From contig CAYIJG010000033.1 in assembly GCA_964363685.1 (NCBI GenBank), forward strand, positions 1-10,403: a DNA stretch of 10,403 nt. The letters are read 5' to 3'. Below the pieces are notes generated by a model. That model was given only the letters and a program-made list of their open reading frames with translations. It searched no databases and was not told the DNA's origin. Both the position numbers and the translations under genes were made by a program. Positions 1 through 5,632 of this stretch are shown in pieces; the stretch's first letter is position 1; every line of letters starts with the position of its first letter. Origin of the DNA: XYD2-FULL-39-9 sp964363685 (GTDB lineage: Bacteria; Patescibacteriota; Patescibacteriia; Magasanikbacterales; GWA2-37-8).

Positions 1-69
1 CCTATAGTTTAATGGATAGAATATCAGGCTTCGAACCTGAAGATGGGAGTTCGATCCTCTCTGGGGGCA
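1..69 (+). tRNA. tRNA-Arg (anticodon TCG), 5' end cut by window edge
   Basis: The cloverleaf can be drawn by hand. The D stem is bases 7-10 with 19-22. The anticodon stem TCAGG/CCTGA is 24-28 with 36-40, and its 7-base loop CTTCGAA puts TCG at 31-33, which reads CGA (Arg). The T stem is 45-49 with 57-61, around TTCGATC. The 3' acceptor strand TGGGGGC is 62-68, with discriminator A69. Only four bases of the 5' acceptor strand (CCTA) are inside the window, so about three bases are missing on the left. The sequence after A69 is CAAAA, so the CCA end is not encoded and must be added by a CCA-adding enzyme. A terminator follows 15 bases later, so this is the last gene of its transcript. Confidence 0.93.
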
Positions 70-83
70 CAAAAGATAGATTT

Positions 84-123
84 AAAAATTCTCCCGAGTA
101 CTCGGGAGAATTTTTTGTTTTTT
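84..123 (+). terminator. Rho-independent terminator after tRNA-Arg
   Basis: A perfect 14-bp stem (84-97 with 102-115), including CTCCCGA/TCGGGAG, closes a GTAC loop and runs into a T tract (TTTTTTGTTTTTT, 111-123). It lies just after the tRNA and before an independent promoter. Confidence 0.9.
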
Positions 124-196
124 AAAACATATTTTTTATTTTTAATTTAAAAATTTATAATTTTACCTACCCTGTGCATAACTTTCACTTTTACTA
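124..196. other. AT-rich non-coding tract upstream of promoter
   Basis: There is no gene here. The tract is almost all A and T, with short T and A runs, and lies directly upstream of the promoter at 197-225. It may act as an UP-element-like region, but that is inference. A TATAAT at 156-161 has no acceptable -35 box, so I do not call a second promoter. Confidence 0.35.
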
Positions 197-225
197 TTCA
201 CAATTTACAAAAAACATTCTATAAT
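197..225 (+). promoter_or_regulatory. Sigma70-type promoter for the small basic peptide gene
   Basis: The -35 box is TTCACA at 197-202 (5 of 6 matches to TTGACA). The -10 box is a perfect TATAAT at 220-225, and the spacer is exactly 17 bp. Transcription should start near 231-233, giving a leader of about 118 nt before the ATG at 350. It is the best promoter match I found in the window. Confidence 0.82.
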
Positions 226-243
226 AAATAGGTCGAGATAAAT

Positions 244-270
244 TTTTACAGCAATGCTTGTCTTGTAAAA
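244..270 (+). promoter_or_regulatory. Leader hairpin 1 of the peptide mRNA
   Basis: The inverted repeat TTTTACA (244-250) / TGTAAAA (264-270) has a 13-base loop. It lies about 12 nt after the predicted transcription start. The 7-bp stem is AT-rich and weak alone. No T tract follows, so it is not a terminator. Confidence 0.45.
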
Positions 271-279
271 GTTTCTTCA

Positions 280-317
280 ATAAGTTTTTTCTTTCCTCGC
301 GAGTAGAAAAAACTTAT
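280..317 (+). promoter_or_regulatory. Leader hairpin 2 of the peptide mRNA, 13-bp perfect stem
   Basis: ATAAGTTTTTTCT (280-292) pairs perfectly with AGAAAAAACTTAT (305-317) around the 12-base loop TTCCTCGCGAGT. The sequence after it (ATAAATTATAAAAATG) has no T tract, so it is not an intrinsic terminator. Loop bases 293-298 (TTCCTC) can pair with GAGGAG (335-340) of the Shine-Dalgarno region, giving five Watson-Crick pairs and one G-U. Control of translation through that contact is possible but unproven. Confidence 0.6.
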
Positions 318-335
318 ATAAATTATAAAAATGAG

Positions 336-343
336 AGGAGGTG
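336..343 (+). promoter_or_regulatory. Strong Shine-Dalgarno sequence AGGAGGTG
   Basis: AGGAGGTG is a near-perfect complement of the 16S 3' end, 6-8 nt before the ATG at 350. It decides the start of the 19-residue peptide. None of the minus-strand genes has a site of comparable quality. Confidence 0.85.
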
Positions 344-349
344 CACAAT

Positions 350-409
350 ATGGCAGCTAAAAAGAAAGCTAAAAAGGCAAAGGCTAAATCCAAGAAAGCT
401 CGCAGATAG
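350..409 (+). CDS. 19-residue lysine/alanine-rich basic peptide (histone H1-tail-like)
   Basis: The reading frame ATG...TAG encodes MAAKKKAKKAKAKSKKARR. It has 9 Lys, 2 Arg and 6 Ala in 19 residues, with no acidic, aromatic or large hydrophobic residue. Translation is supported by the AGGAGGTG site, a near-consensus promoter at 197-225 and a terminator starting five bases after the stop. The AKKAKAK pattern resembles the Lys/Ala-rich tails of histone H1 and bacterial H1-like proteins, so nucleic-acid or ribosome binding through charge is plausible. No folded domain is possible at this length. I do not recognise a named family. The transcript could also act partly as an RNA, given its structured leader. 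That the gene is real seems likely; its function is unknown. Confidence 0.75.
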   Translation: MAAKKKAKKAKAKSKKARR

Positions 410-414
410 TCTTC

Positions 415-450
415 AAAAAAACTCCCTGAATTAAATCCGGGAGTTTTTTT
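415..450. terminator. Bidirectional terminator between converging genes
   Basis: AAAAAAACTCCC (415-426) pairs with GGGAGTTTTTTT (439-450) around a 12-base loop. With an A tract on one side and a T tract on the other, the hairpin ends in a U run on either strand. It follows the basic peptide stop (409) on the plus strand and lies 31 bases past the EndoQ-like stop (482) on the minus strand, so it can end both transcripts. Confidence 0.88.
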
Positions 451-481
451 ATTCTTAAAATTATTATTTACTACATACTTT

Positions 482-1837
482 TTAATCATCAAACAATCTG
501 CTCTGTTTTTCTTTAAATTTGTCAACCGGTAAATTTACCTCAACTGAGCCAAAAATACCGTCATACCCGGGGCTGACTTTGACATTACCACTGCGCATAT
601 TAGTAATGGCTAAAGCAATATTTTTATCGGTTGTTTGTTTTTCAATCTCTCCCATATCGGCATCTAATAAAATAAAAAACTCATTACCAATTCTATTGAT
701 TAATAAATCATATTCTTTTAAAACTTTTTTGCTACTAACCCCTACTCCAAAAACCTTAGCAATTATTTCTCTTAAAGGGACAATATACTTGTGTGGAATA
801 AATTTTTCTACAGGAATATCAATTTCAGCTCTATCTGCCAAATCTTCTACGCGGTGCAAAACTCCCACGGTGATTGGTTTTTTACATCTAGGACATAAAA
901 ACTTTTTTTTCTTTGTTTCAACTGGAGACAAACAAACTTTACACACCGCATGGCCATCATGATGGTATTTACCTTCTTCAGGATAAAATTCAACCGTATA
1001 CAAAAACTTTTTACGATCACCGGTTTGGATAATTCTTGTAATTTCATCGTACGTTATTTCTTTTTCATTGTTAAAAGCAAAAACATTTGCTTCTCTGCCT
1101 AAATTAGGCAAGCTGTGCGCGTCGGAATTAGAAATCAACGTAATATTATCCAAGGCAGACAGACGGTGATTCATAGTAGGATCGCTGGAAAGACCCGTTT
1201 CTGCCGCCCGAATATGGGGAGTTAGTTCTTCAAAACAGTCTTCTAGCCTATTATAACCTGATTTTGAGCCAAAAACAGCAAACCAGGGTGTCCAAATATG
1301 AGCTGGGATTAACACAAAACCTGGGTCAATGTCTAATAAAATTTGTAGGATATTTTTCGCGGACAGACCCATTATTGGGCGTCCGTCAGAACGAATATTC
1401 ACTCCCTTATCCGTTAAAACCTGATTAAACTTAGCCACGGCTTCTATACTAGGCGCTAAAATAAGAAGATGCACCCGGCGAGTGGCGTCTTTATCTTTAT
1501 AGATACAAGAAATCTCGGTGCCTAAAATAAACCTGGTGGGACTTGACGAGACCTCACCCTGCCCTCTCCTCACAGGAGAGGGGGTCGCCGCCTTCTTCTC
1601 CTTTGAGGAGAAGACTGAGATGATGTCTGATTGTAACATGTACAAGCCGCTTTTATTTACTTCTACCAAATTTTCTTTAATATGCTTAAACCAAGCTGGG
1701 TGCGTAAAGTCGCCAGTTGAAACAATATCTATCCCCTTCCGCTCACAGGCGCTAGCAATATTTGGCAAATCTAAATCCTTCGAGCAAGCCCGAGAATAGC
1801 GAGAATGAATATGAAAATCTAAAAATTTTTTAAGCAT
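482..1837 (-). CDS. Endonuclease Q (EndoQ)-like PHP-domain protein
   Basis: The 451-residue protein matches the EndoQ family, DNA-repair nucleases that nick 5' of deaminated bases (hypoxanthine, uracil, xanthine) and abasic sites. An N-terminal PHP metal-binding domain has DFHIHS (7-12), TGDFTHP (41-47), GTEISC (106-111), H123, PAHIWTPW (178-185), E213 and SDAHS (238-242). A four-Cys zinc finger follows (C299, C302, C315, C318), then GVLHRVEDLADR (325-336) and PGYDGIFG (423-430), both typical of the family. The C-terminal QSRLF (445-449) resembles a sliding-clamp-binding pentapeptide. Residues about 75-101 look inserted: they are encoded by a GC-rich double-hairpin element and separate the normal blocks before FILGTEIS. 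The ATG at 1835-1837 overlaps the end of the pseudouridine synthase gene by 8 bases. It is the last gene before the terminator at 415-450. Similar proteins have been mislabelled as UvrD-like helicases, but no helicase motif is present. Confidence 0.88.
   Translation of the reverse strand: MLKKFLDFHIHSRYSRACSKDLDLPNIASACERKGIDIVSTGDFTHPAWFKHIKENLVEVNKSGLYMLQSDIISVFSSKEKKAATPSPVRRGQGEVSSSPTRFILGTEISCIYKDKDATRRVHLLILAPSIEAVAKFNQVLTDKGVNIRSDGRPIMGLSAKNILQILLDIDPGFVLIPAHIWTPWFAVFGSKSGYNRLEDCFEELTPHIRAAETGLSSDPTMNHRLSALDNITLISNSDAHSLPNLGREANVFAFNNEKEITYDEITRIIQTGDRKKFLYTVEFYPEEGKYHHDGHAVCKVCLSPVETKKKKFLCPRCKKPITVGVLHRVEDLADRAEIDIPVEKFIPHKYIVPLREIIAKVFGVGVSSKKVLKEYDLLINRIGNEFFILLDADMGEIEKQTTDKNIALAITNMRSGNVKVSPGYDGIFGSVEVNLPVDKFKEKQSRLFDD
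1555..1614. repeat. GC-rich tandem palindromic element inside the EndoQ-like gene
   Basis: There are two adjacent perfect hairpins. The first is CCCTCTCCT-cac-AGGAGAGGG (1562-1582, 9-bp stem, 3-base loop). The second has a 9-bp stem, 1594-1602 with 1606-1614, including CTTCTCCT-ttg-AGGAGAAG. Both share a CTCCT/AGGAG core. The stretch is much richer in G and C than the gene around it. It is translated in frame as low-complexity peptide including AATPSPVRRGQGEV. The layout recalls REP/MITE-like repeats and the Rickettsia palindromic elements that insert in frame in genes. No second copy is visible in this window, so its repeat status is inferred. Exact borders are uncertain. Confidence 0.6.
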
Positions 1838-2498
1838 AGGCCTTCACCCAATCTTTTGGCACTGAAACACTAACATTTTTTCTCTCCTCACCAGTTGCTA
1901 AATCAAAACTAAGAGAAGTGGCTGCGAGCATTATGGCATGGTCGGGCAAAACCTCAGGTGCGCCGTATTTGATATCACCAACAATCGGACAGCCAATAAA
2001 AGACAGTTGGGCTCTGATTTGATGCGACCGACCAGTGCCTAATTTAATTTTGAGCAGAGAATAATTTTTATTTGATTTTATAACTTCATAAGACAGCTGA
2101 GCTTCTTGAGTGTCTTTAGTTTTTTGATTATAGACCGTGGTACGATTGGCATTTTCATCTTTTTTTAGCCAATGCAATAAAGTATCTTTATTTTTTTGAG
2201 GTCTCCCTACTACCACCGCATGATAAATCTTTTCTACGGTGTGCTGGCGAAATTGCTCAGACAAACGACTGGCGCCCTTGCTCGTTTTGGCAAATAACAC
2301 AATGCCTTGCACATTACGATCGAGCCTGTGTACCAACCCTAAAAAAACATTGCCTGGCTTGTCATACTTGTGTTTTAAATACTCTTTAACTTCATCCATC
2401 AAACAAACATCTCCGCTCTTATCTCCTTGCACCAAAAGTCCAAGCGGTTTGTAAACCGCCACTAAATGGTTGTCTTCATACAGGACTTGAATAGACAT
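1830..2498 (-). CDS. RluA-family pseudouridine synthase
   Basis: The 222-residue enzyme isomerises uridine to pseudouridine in rRNA or tRNA. The RluA-family catalytic motif HRLDR is at residues 57-61, with catalytic Asp60, followed by NVQGIVLFAKT (62-72). YHAVVVG lies near residue 92, and the C-terminal block TGRSHQIRAQL (155-165) runs into GCPIVGDIKYGA. There is no N-terminal S4 RNA-binding domain and the length is at the short end of the family. The exact target base cannot be read from sequence. It starts 6 bases after the RlmI-like gene and overlaps the EndoQ-like start by 8 bases, so translation of those two is probably coupled. No good Shine-Dalgarno site precedes it. Confidence 0.9.
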   Translation of the reverse strand: MSIQVLYEDNHLVAVYKPLGLLVQGDKSGDVCLMDEVKEYLKHKYDKPGNVFLGLVHRLDRNVQGIVLFAKTSKGASRLSEQFRQHTVEKIYHAVVVGRPQKNKDTLLHWLKKDENANRTTVYNQKTKDTQEAQLSYEVIKSNKNYSLLKIKLGTGRSHQIRAQLSFIGCPIVGDIKYGAPEVLPDHAIMLAATSLSFDLATGEERKNVSVSVPKDWVKAYA

Positions 2499-2504
2499 AT
2501 TTTT

Positions 2505-3386
2505 TTAAATAGAGCTCCATCGCGCAAAAATACCAGCTGGTAAAACTCGATCGCTGGACGATTCTCCCATCGTCAATTCTCCGATCTCAATCTCACCACC
2601 AAAATCTTTCAGGAGATCGCCCAAGCTGTTCTTATAAGCAATCGCAGAATAACCAGAGGCATAACCATTAACAATAAAAAATATAGGTTTGTCGCTCAGT
2701 ATTTCTTTACAAGAATCCAGAAGCCCCAAAAAGTCTTCTTCTATTTTCCACATTTCTCCGCCCGGACCATGGCCAAAAGCTGGCGGATCCATAATAATAC
2801 CGTCATATTTTTTACCACGTTTTATCTCTCGAGTCACAAATTTTTGCGCATCATCTAAAATCCAACGCACTGGCTTTTCTGACAAACCAGATAATTCAGC
2901 ATTATCACGCGCCCAACCAATAGCTGATTTGGAGCCATCAATATGAACTACCTCGGCTCCAGCCTGAGTAGCCGCTAAAGTTGCGCCACCGGTATAACCA
3001 AAAAGGTTTAAGACTTTTGGGCCCTCAGCCCTCTTTGCTTTCTTAATCTTTTCTCGAATCCAGTTCCAATTACTAGCCTGTTCCGGAAATACGCCTGTAT
3101 GTTTGAAGGCGGAAAGCTTAATCCAAAACTTTAAACCAGCTAATTCTATTGGCCAACGTTCTGGCAATTCACGGCGTACATTCCAATTGGCATCAGTACT
3201 ACCACGATAAAAATAAGCATCGGCTTTCTGCCAATCTTCTTCGCTTAGATTTTTTTTCCACAAAGTTTGCGGATCTGGTCTGGCCACCACCACATCGCCA
3301 TAGCGCTCTAATTTTTCTCCATCACCGCTATCCAATAATTCGAAGTCTTTTTCTGGTGGTATAGTTAAAATATTATAGTCTGACAT
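2505..3386 (-). CDS. RlmI-like class I SAM-dependent methyltransferase
   Basis: The 293-residue protein resembles the catalytic half of the RlmI/RlmK-type rRNA methyltransferases (COG1092-like). It has a SAM-binding motif VLNLFGYTGG (125-134), an acidic motif VHIDGSK (147-153) and the DPPAFG active-site loop (200-205). The FKHTGVFPEQ block and tryptophan-rich stretch ahead of motif I are also typical. The N-terminal PUA domain of full RlmI is absent. I chose the ATG at 3384-3386, one base after the citryl-CoA lyase stop. An in-frame TTG at 3405-3407 would add seven residues and overlap the lyase gene. Modification of a cytosine in 23S rRNA is the family expectation; the exact site is not known. 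It is followed by the RluA gene, forming an RNA-modification pair. Confidence 0.85.
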   Translation of the reverse strand: MSDYNILTIPPEKDFELLDSGDGEKLERYGDVVVARPDPQTLWKKNLSEEDWQKADAYFYRGSTDANWNVRRELPERWPIELAGLKFWIKLSAFKHTGVFPEQASNWNWIREKIKKAKRAEGPKVLNLFGYTGGATLAATQAGAEVVHIDGSKSAIGWARDNAELSGLSEKPVRWILDDAQKFVTREIKRGKKYDGIIMDPPAFGHGPGGEMWKIEEDFLGLLDSCKEILSDKPIFFIVNGYASGYSAIAYKNSLGDLLKDFGGEIEIGELTMGESSSDRVLPAGIFARWSSI

Positions 3387-3387
3387 A

Positions 3388-4116
3388 TTATTTACCAATA
3401 TATTCAATATCTTTTTCGTCTAATCTTCGTAGCCCCTCACCCGACTCGACTTCCTCTATCGCATGAGCTACGAGTCCAGGCGTACGGGCGATAATAAAAA
3501 ATCCGTCGATCAATTTCTGACTAAAACCCATATCCAACAAAATCGCCGCATTAGCACCATCCATATTCAATGGCAAAGGCTTCGAAGAAGTTTTATTTAA
3601 TTCTTCTTTAACTTTAACAGCAAACTCGCTATACTTGCCAAAAAAACCATTTTCTTTTGCCACTTTTAATAATGTTTCTGCACGGTTATCTACTTTTAAA
3701 ACTCTATGACCAAATCCAGGGATATAGATTTTTTTGGATTTCAGTTCAGCGAGTAGGCCTGGTAAGTCATTTGTATTAACATTTTCAACAAAAAACTTGG
3801 CTGCGCTTCCCAACGCCCCACCATGTCGAATACCACCAAGACCTAGTAATCCAGCTGCGACTGAACTATAAAGACTTGTGCTTGTAGAAGCAACAATGCG
3901 AGAAGCGAGAGCTGAGGCAGTGCCTGGACCATGATCTATCATTTCCACAAGTATCGTATTCATCATTTTTGCTTCTTTTTCGGTCGGTAAAACTTCTTTT
4001 AAAATCAAAAAAATTACATCAGTAAAACTTTTTTCAAGAGCTAATTTATCATGACTTTGACCACGGATTATTTCTTGCCCGTTGTTTACATTTGTAATAG
4101 CTGTTTTCCATTGCAT
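3388..4116 (-). CDS. Citryl-CoA lyase (citrate synthase-like domain of ATP-citrate lyase)
   Basis: The 242-residue protein corresponds to the C-terminal citrate-synthase-homology module of ATP-citrate lyase, here as a separate gene. It should split citryl-CoA into acetyl-CoA and oxaloacetate. The active-site positions are visible: H98 in RHGGALGSAAKF, H137 in GFGHRVLK, and D186 in LNMDGANAA, which matches the NVDG motif of ATP-citrate lyase rather than normal citrate synthase. IDHGPGTASALASR (60-73) is also typical. At 242 residues it is far shorter than a full citrate synthase (about 370-430) but close to stand-alone citryl-CoA lyases. It follows the CoA-ligase subunit by 9 bases, with a weak GAGAG before the ATG. 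A citrate lyase CitE-type identity is excluded by the fold signature. Confidence 0.87.
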   Translation of the reverse strand: MQWKTAITNVNNGQEIIRGQSHDKLALEKSFTDVIFLILKEVLPTEKEAKMMNTILVEMIDHGPGTASALASRIVASTSTSLYSSVAAGLLGLGGIRHGGALGSAAKFFVENVNTNDLPGLLAELKSKKIYIPGFGHRVLKVDNRAETLLKVAKENGFFGKYSEFAVKVKEELNKTSSKPLPLNMDGANAAILLDMGFSQKLIDGFFIIARTPGLVAHAIEEVESGEGLRRLDEKDIEYIGK

Positions 4117-4125
4117 ACTCTCTAA

Positions 4126-5019
4126 TTAAAATGATTTAGCTAGTACCGCCAAGTCTTCGTACTTATTTGCGATTTGTACTCCCACAGCCAACAGGGCTGT
4201 TTCTTTTTCCTCTGCGCTCTGACCACGACCCACAATAGCGCCAGCATGGCCGATATTAGCGCCCTCGGGGAAAACATTGGCAAACTTACCGCCGATATAG
4301 ATAGCCAATGGCTTAGTATATTCTTTATTATTGATTAAATCAACTATCTCAAATTCAAAACCTCCTCCATGTTCTCCAAAAATTACCACCCCTTTTGTCT
4401 GCTCATCTTTTTCAAATAATTTTAACAAGTCCGCGTAAGTAGTACCCATTAATAAATCTCCGCCAACATGCACAGTGGCGCTTTGACCCAAACCGTTTTG
4501 AGAGAGTTGCCATGACAGCTCATTACTCATACCGCCGGAGCGGGAAATAACACCAACAGATCCTGGTTTAAAAATTTCATTAACAAGTGGACCTCCCATC
4601 ACTCCCAAGCGACCAACACCAGGAACAACCAAACCTAGAGAACTAGGACCCAAGATTTGAATATTTTTTTCTTTGGCAGCTGCCAAACAGTAACCTGTGT
4701 CTTTGATAGGTATGCGTTCTACAAATACATTGATCAGACTAATATTATTATCAACGGCTTCAAGAATTGCAGCCTTGGCAGCGAATGGTGGCACATACAC
4801 AACTGATGTATTTACCTCTGGGAACTGAGCCANNNNNNNNNNTTCGGCGATAGAATTAAACACAGGTTTACCTTCCACCTCTTGCCCGCCTTTTTTTGGC
4901 GTGACGCCACAAAGCACGTTGGTACCATAATCTAACATCGCCTTAGCGCCTTTAGCACCTTCTTTGCCAGTGATGCCTTGCACCAGCACTTTTGTATTTT
5001 TGGATATAAGAATACTCAT
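4126..5019 (-). CDS. CoA-ligase subunit of split ATP-citrate lyase / citryl-CoA synthetase (SucD-like)
   Basis: The roughly 297-residue protein is SucD-like, with the CoA-binding GITGKEG (15-21) and the phosphohistidine motif GHAGA (H258). Family-diagnostic residues point to citrate: SRSGGMSNEL (159-168) is the ATP-citrate lyase form, where succinyl-CoA synthetases have SRSGTLTYE, and FPEVN near residue 66 matches HPEVD of ATP-citrate lyase. It should pair with the ATP-grasp subunit to make citryl-CoA from citrate, ATP and CoA, and would be CcsB in the Hydrogenobacter naming. The start is the ATG at 5017-5019, one base after the methyltransferase stop. A longer open frame upstream to 5199 only runs through that gene. 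Ten N at 4833-4842 hide about four residues (60-63). The frame stays open across them, but the true gap length is unknown. Confidence 0.85.
   Translation of the reverse strand: MSILISKNTKVLVQGITGKEGAKGAKAMLDYGTNVLCGVTPKKGGQEVEGKPVFNSIAEXXXXAQFPEVNTSVVYVPPFAAKAAILEAVDNNISLINVFVERIPIKDTGYCLAAAKEKNIQILGPSSLGLVVPGVGRLGVMGGPLVNEIFKPGSVGVISRSGGMSNELSWQLSQNGLGQSATVHVGGDLLMGTTYADLLKLFEKDEQTKGVVIFGEHGGGFEFEIVDLINNKEYTKPLAIYIGGKFANVFPEGANIGHAGAIVGRGQSAEEKETALLAVGVQIANKYEDLAVLAKSF
4833..4842. other. Assembly gap of 10 N inside the CoA-ligase subunit gene
   Basis: Ten undefined bases interrupt the gene at residues 60-63. Ten is a common placeholder length. The flanking frames agree if the gap is 10 or differs from 10 by a multiple of three. 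Aligned by eye with ATP-citrate lyase, the present spacing is about two residues too long, so the real gap may be shorter. Confidence 0.95.
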
Positions 5020-5020
5020 A

Positions 5021-5629
5021 CTACTTTTTAAAAAATAACTGTAAAAAAGTCCGCTCACCCAAAATAACTCTTTCCTCATCAAAAGAAATACTACTAAACA
5101 AAGGCAAAAATAAAGCACGCAATTCTTCAAGTTGCCAAAAAGAAAAAAATCGTTCAGTGGTACCGTCCGCATTATCAAAAACCATTTGTTCACCTTCACC
5201 TTCTTTTACGCATACATATAAAATACCACCAGGCTTTAAAATTCTATGCAAATCTTTAATAACTTTTGGCAATATTGCTTTTGGAATATGTAATAATGAA
5301 GTAACCGACCAAATACCATCAAAAGTTTCTGGAAAAAAAGAAAGATCCTCAATATCCATCACTTCCGCATCAACACCTTTCTCACGCGCCAGTACAACCA
5401 TTCCCTCAGAAATATCTACCGCCGATACTTCTAAACCTTGCTCTTTAAAAAATAAACTATGATCACCGCTACCACAGCCCAAATCTAAAATTTTCTTACC
5501 TGGTAATAATTCAATAAAGTGCTTAAACTCGCTCCTACGCAAAACATCAGTTAAGCCACTAAAACGATTTGCATGGTACTTGGAATGCTTATTATATGAT
5601 AAAATTGTTTTTGCTTTATATTCTTCCAT
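5021..5629 (-). CDS. Class I SAM-dependent methyltransferase (small-molecule type)
   Basis: The 202-residue protein is a Rossmann-fold methyltransferase. Motif I is ILDLGCGSG (47-55), the acidic residue that contacts the SAM ribose is D72 in AVDISEGM, and LKPGG follows near residue 134. YNKHSKYHANRFSG near the N terminus is typical of small ubiquinone/tellurite-type methyltransferases. Nothing marks the substrate. It sits between the two subunit genes of the citrate-activating enzyme: 3 bases after the ATP-grasp subunit and 1 base before the CoA-ligase subunit. It is therefore co-transcribed and probably coupled. No frameshift or truncation is seen. A role tied to the citrate enzyme is only suggested by position. 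Confidence 0.87.
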   Translation of the reverse strand: MEEYKAKTILSYNKHSKYHANRFSGLTDVLRRSEFKHFIELLPGKKILDLGCGSGDHSLFFKEQGLEVSAVDISEGMVVLAREKGVDAEVMDIEDLSFFPETFDGIWSVTSLLHIPKAILPKVIKDLHRILKPGGILYVCVKEGEGEQMVFDNADGTTERFFSFWQLEELRALFLPLFSSISFDEERVILGERTFLQLFFKK

Positions 5630-5632
5630 AAA

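Noticed and set aside
173..181. TGTGCATAA, which fits the DnaA-box consensus TTATNCACA on the other strand
   Set aside because: It is a single box, with no cluster and no dnaA or dnaN nearby. One match in 10 kb is not surprising, so no origin is called.
331..360. Short upstream frame MRGGAQYGS starting at the ATG at 331
   Set aside because: It has no ribosome site of its own, runs through the Shine-Dalgarno sequence of the basic peptide, and ends after nine codons.
277..525. Minus-strand open frame of 82 codons over the left end
   Set aside because: It is antisense to the leader, the basic peptide and the bidirectional terminator, has low-complexity Phe/Leu/Ala content mirroring the Lys/Ala codons, and overlaps the end of the EndoQ-like gene.
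1518..1799. Plus-strand open frame of 93 codons across the palindromic element
   Set aside because: It is antisense to a conserved PHP-domain gene, with no ribosome site and no recognisable protein. It looks like a shadow frame.
3387..3407. TTG start giving seven extra residues to the RlmI-like methyltransferase
   Set aside because: It would overlap the end of the citryl-CoA lyase gene. The ATG one base after the lyase stop fits the 1-base spacing seen elsewhere in the string.
5020..5199. N-terminal extension of the CoA-ligase subunit with a hydrophobic stretch
   Set aside because: This is the methyltransferase gene read in another frame. The ATG at 5017-5019 starts exactly where SucD homology begins.
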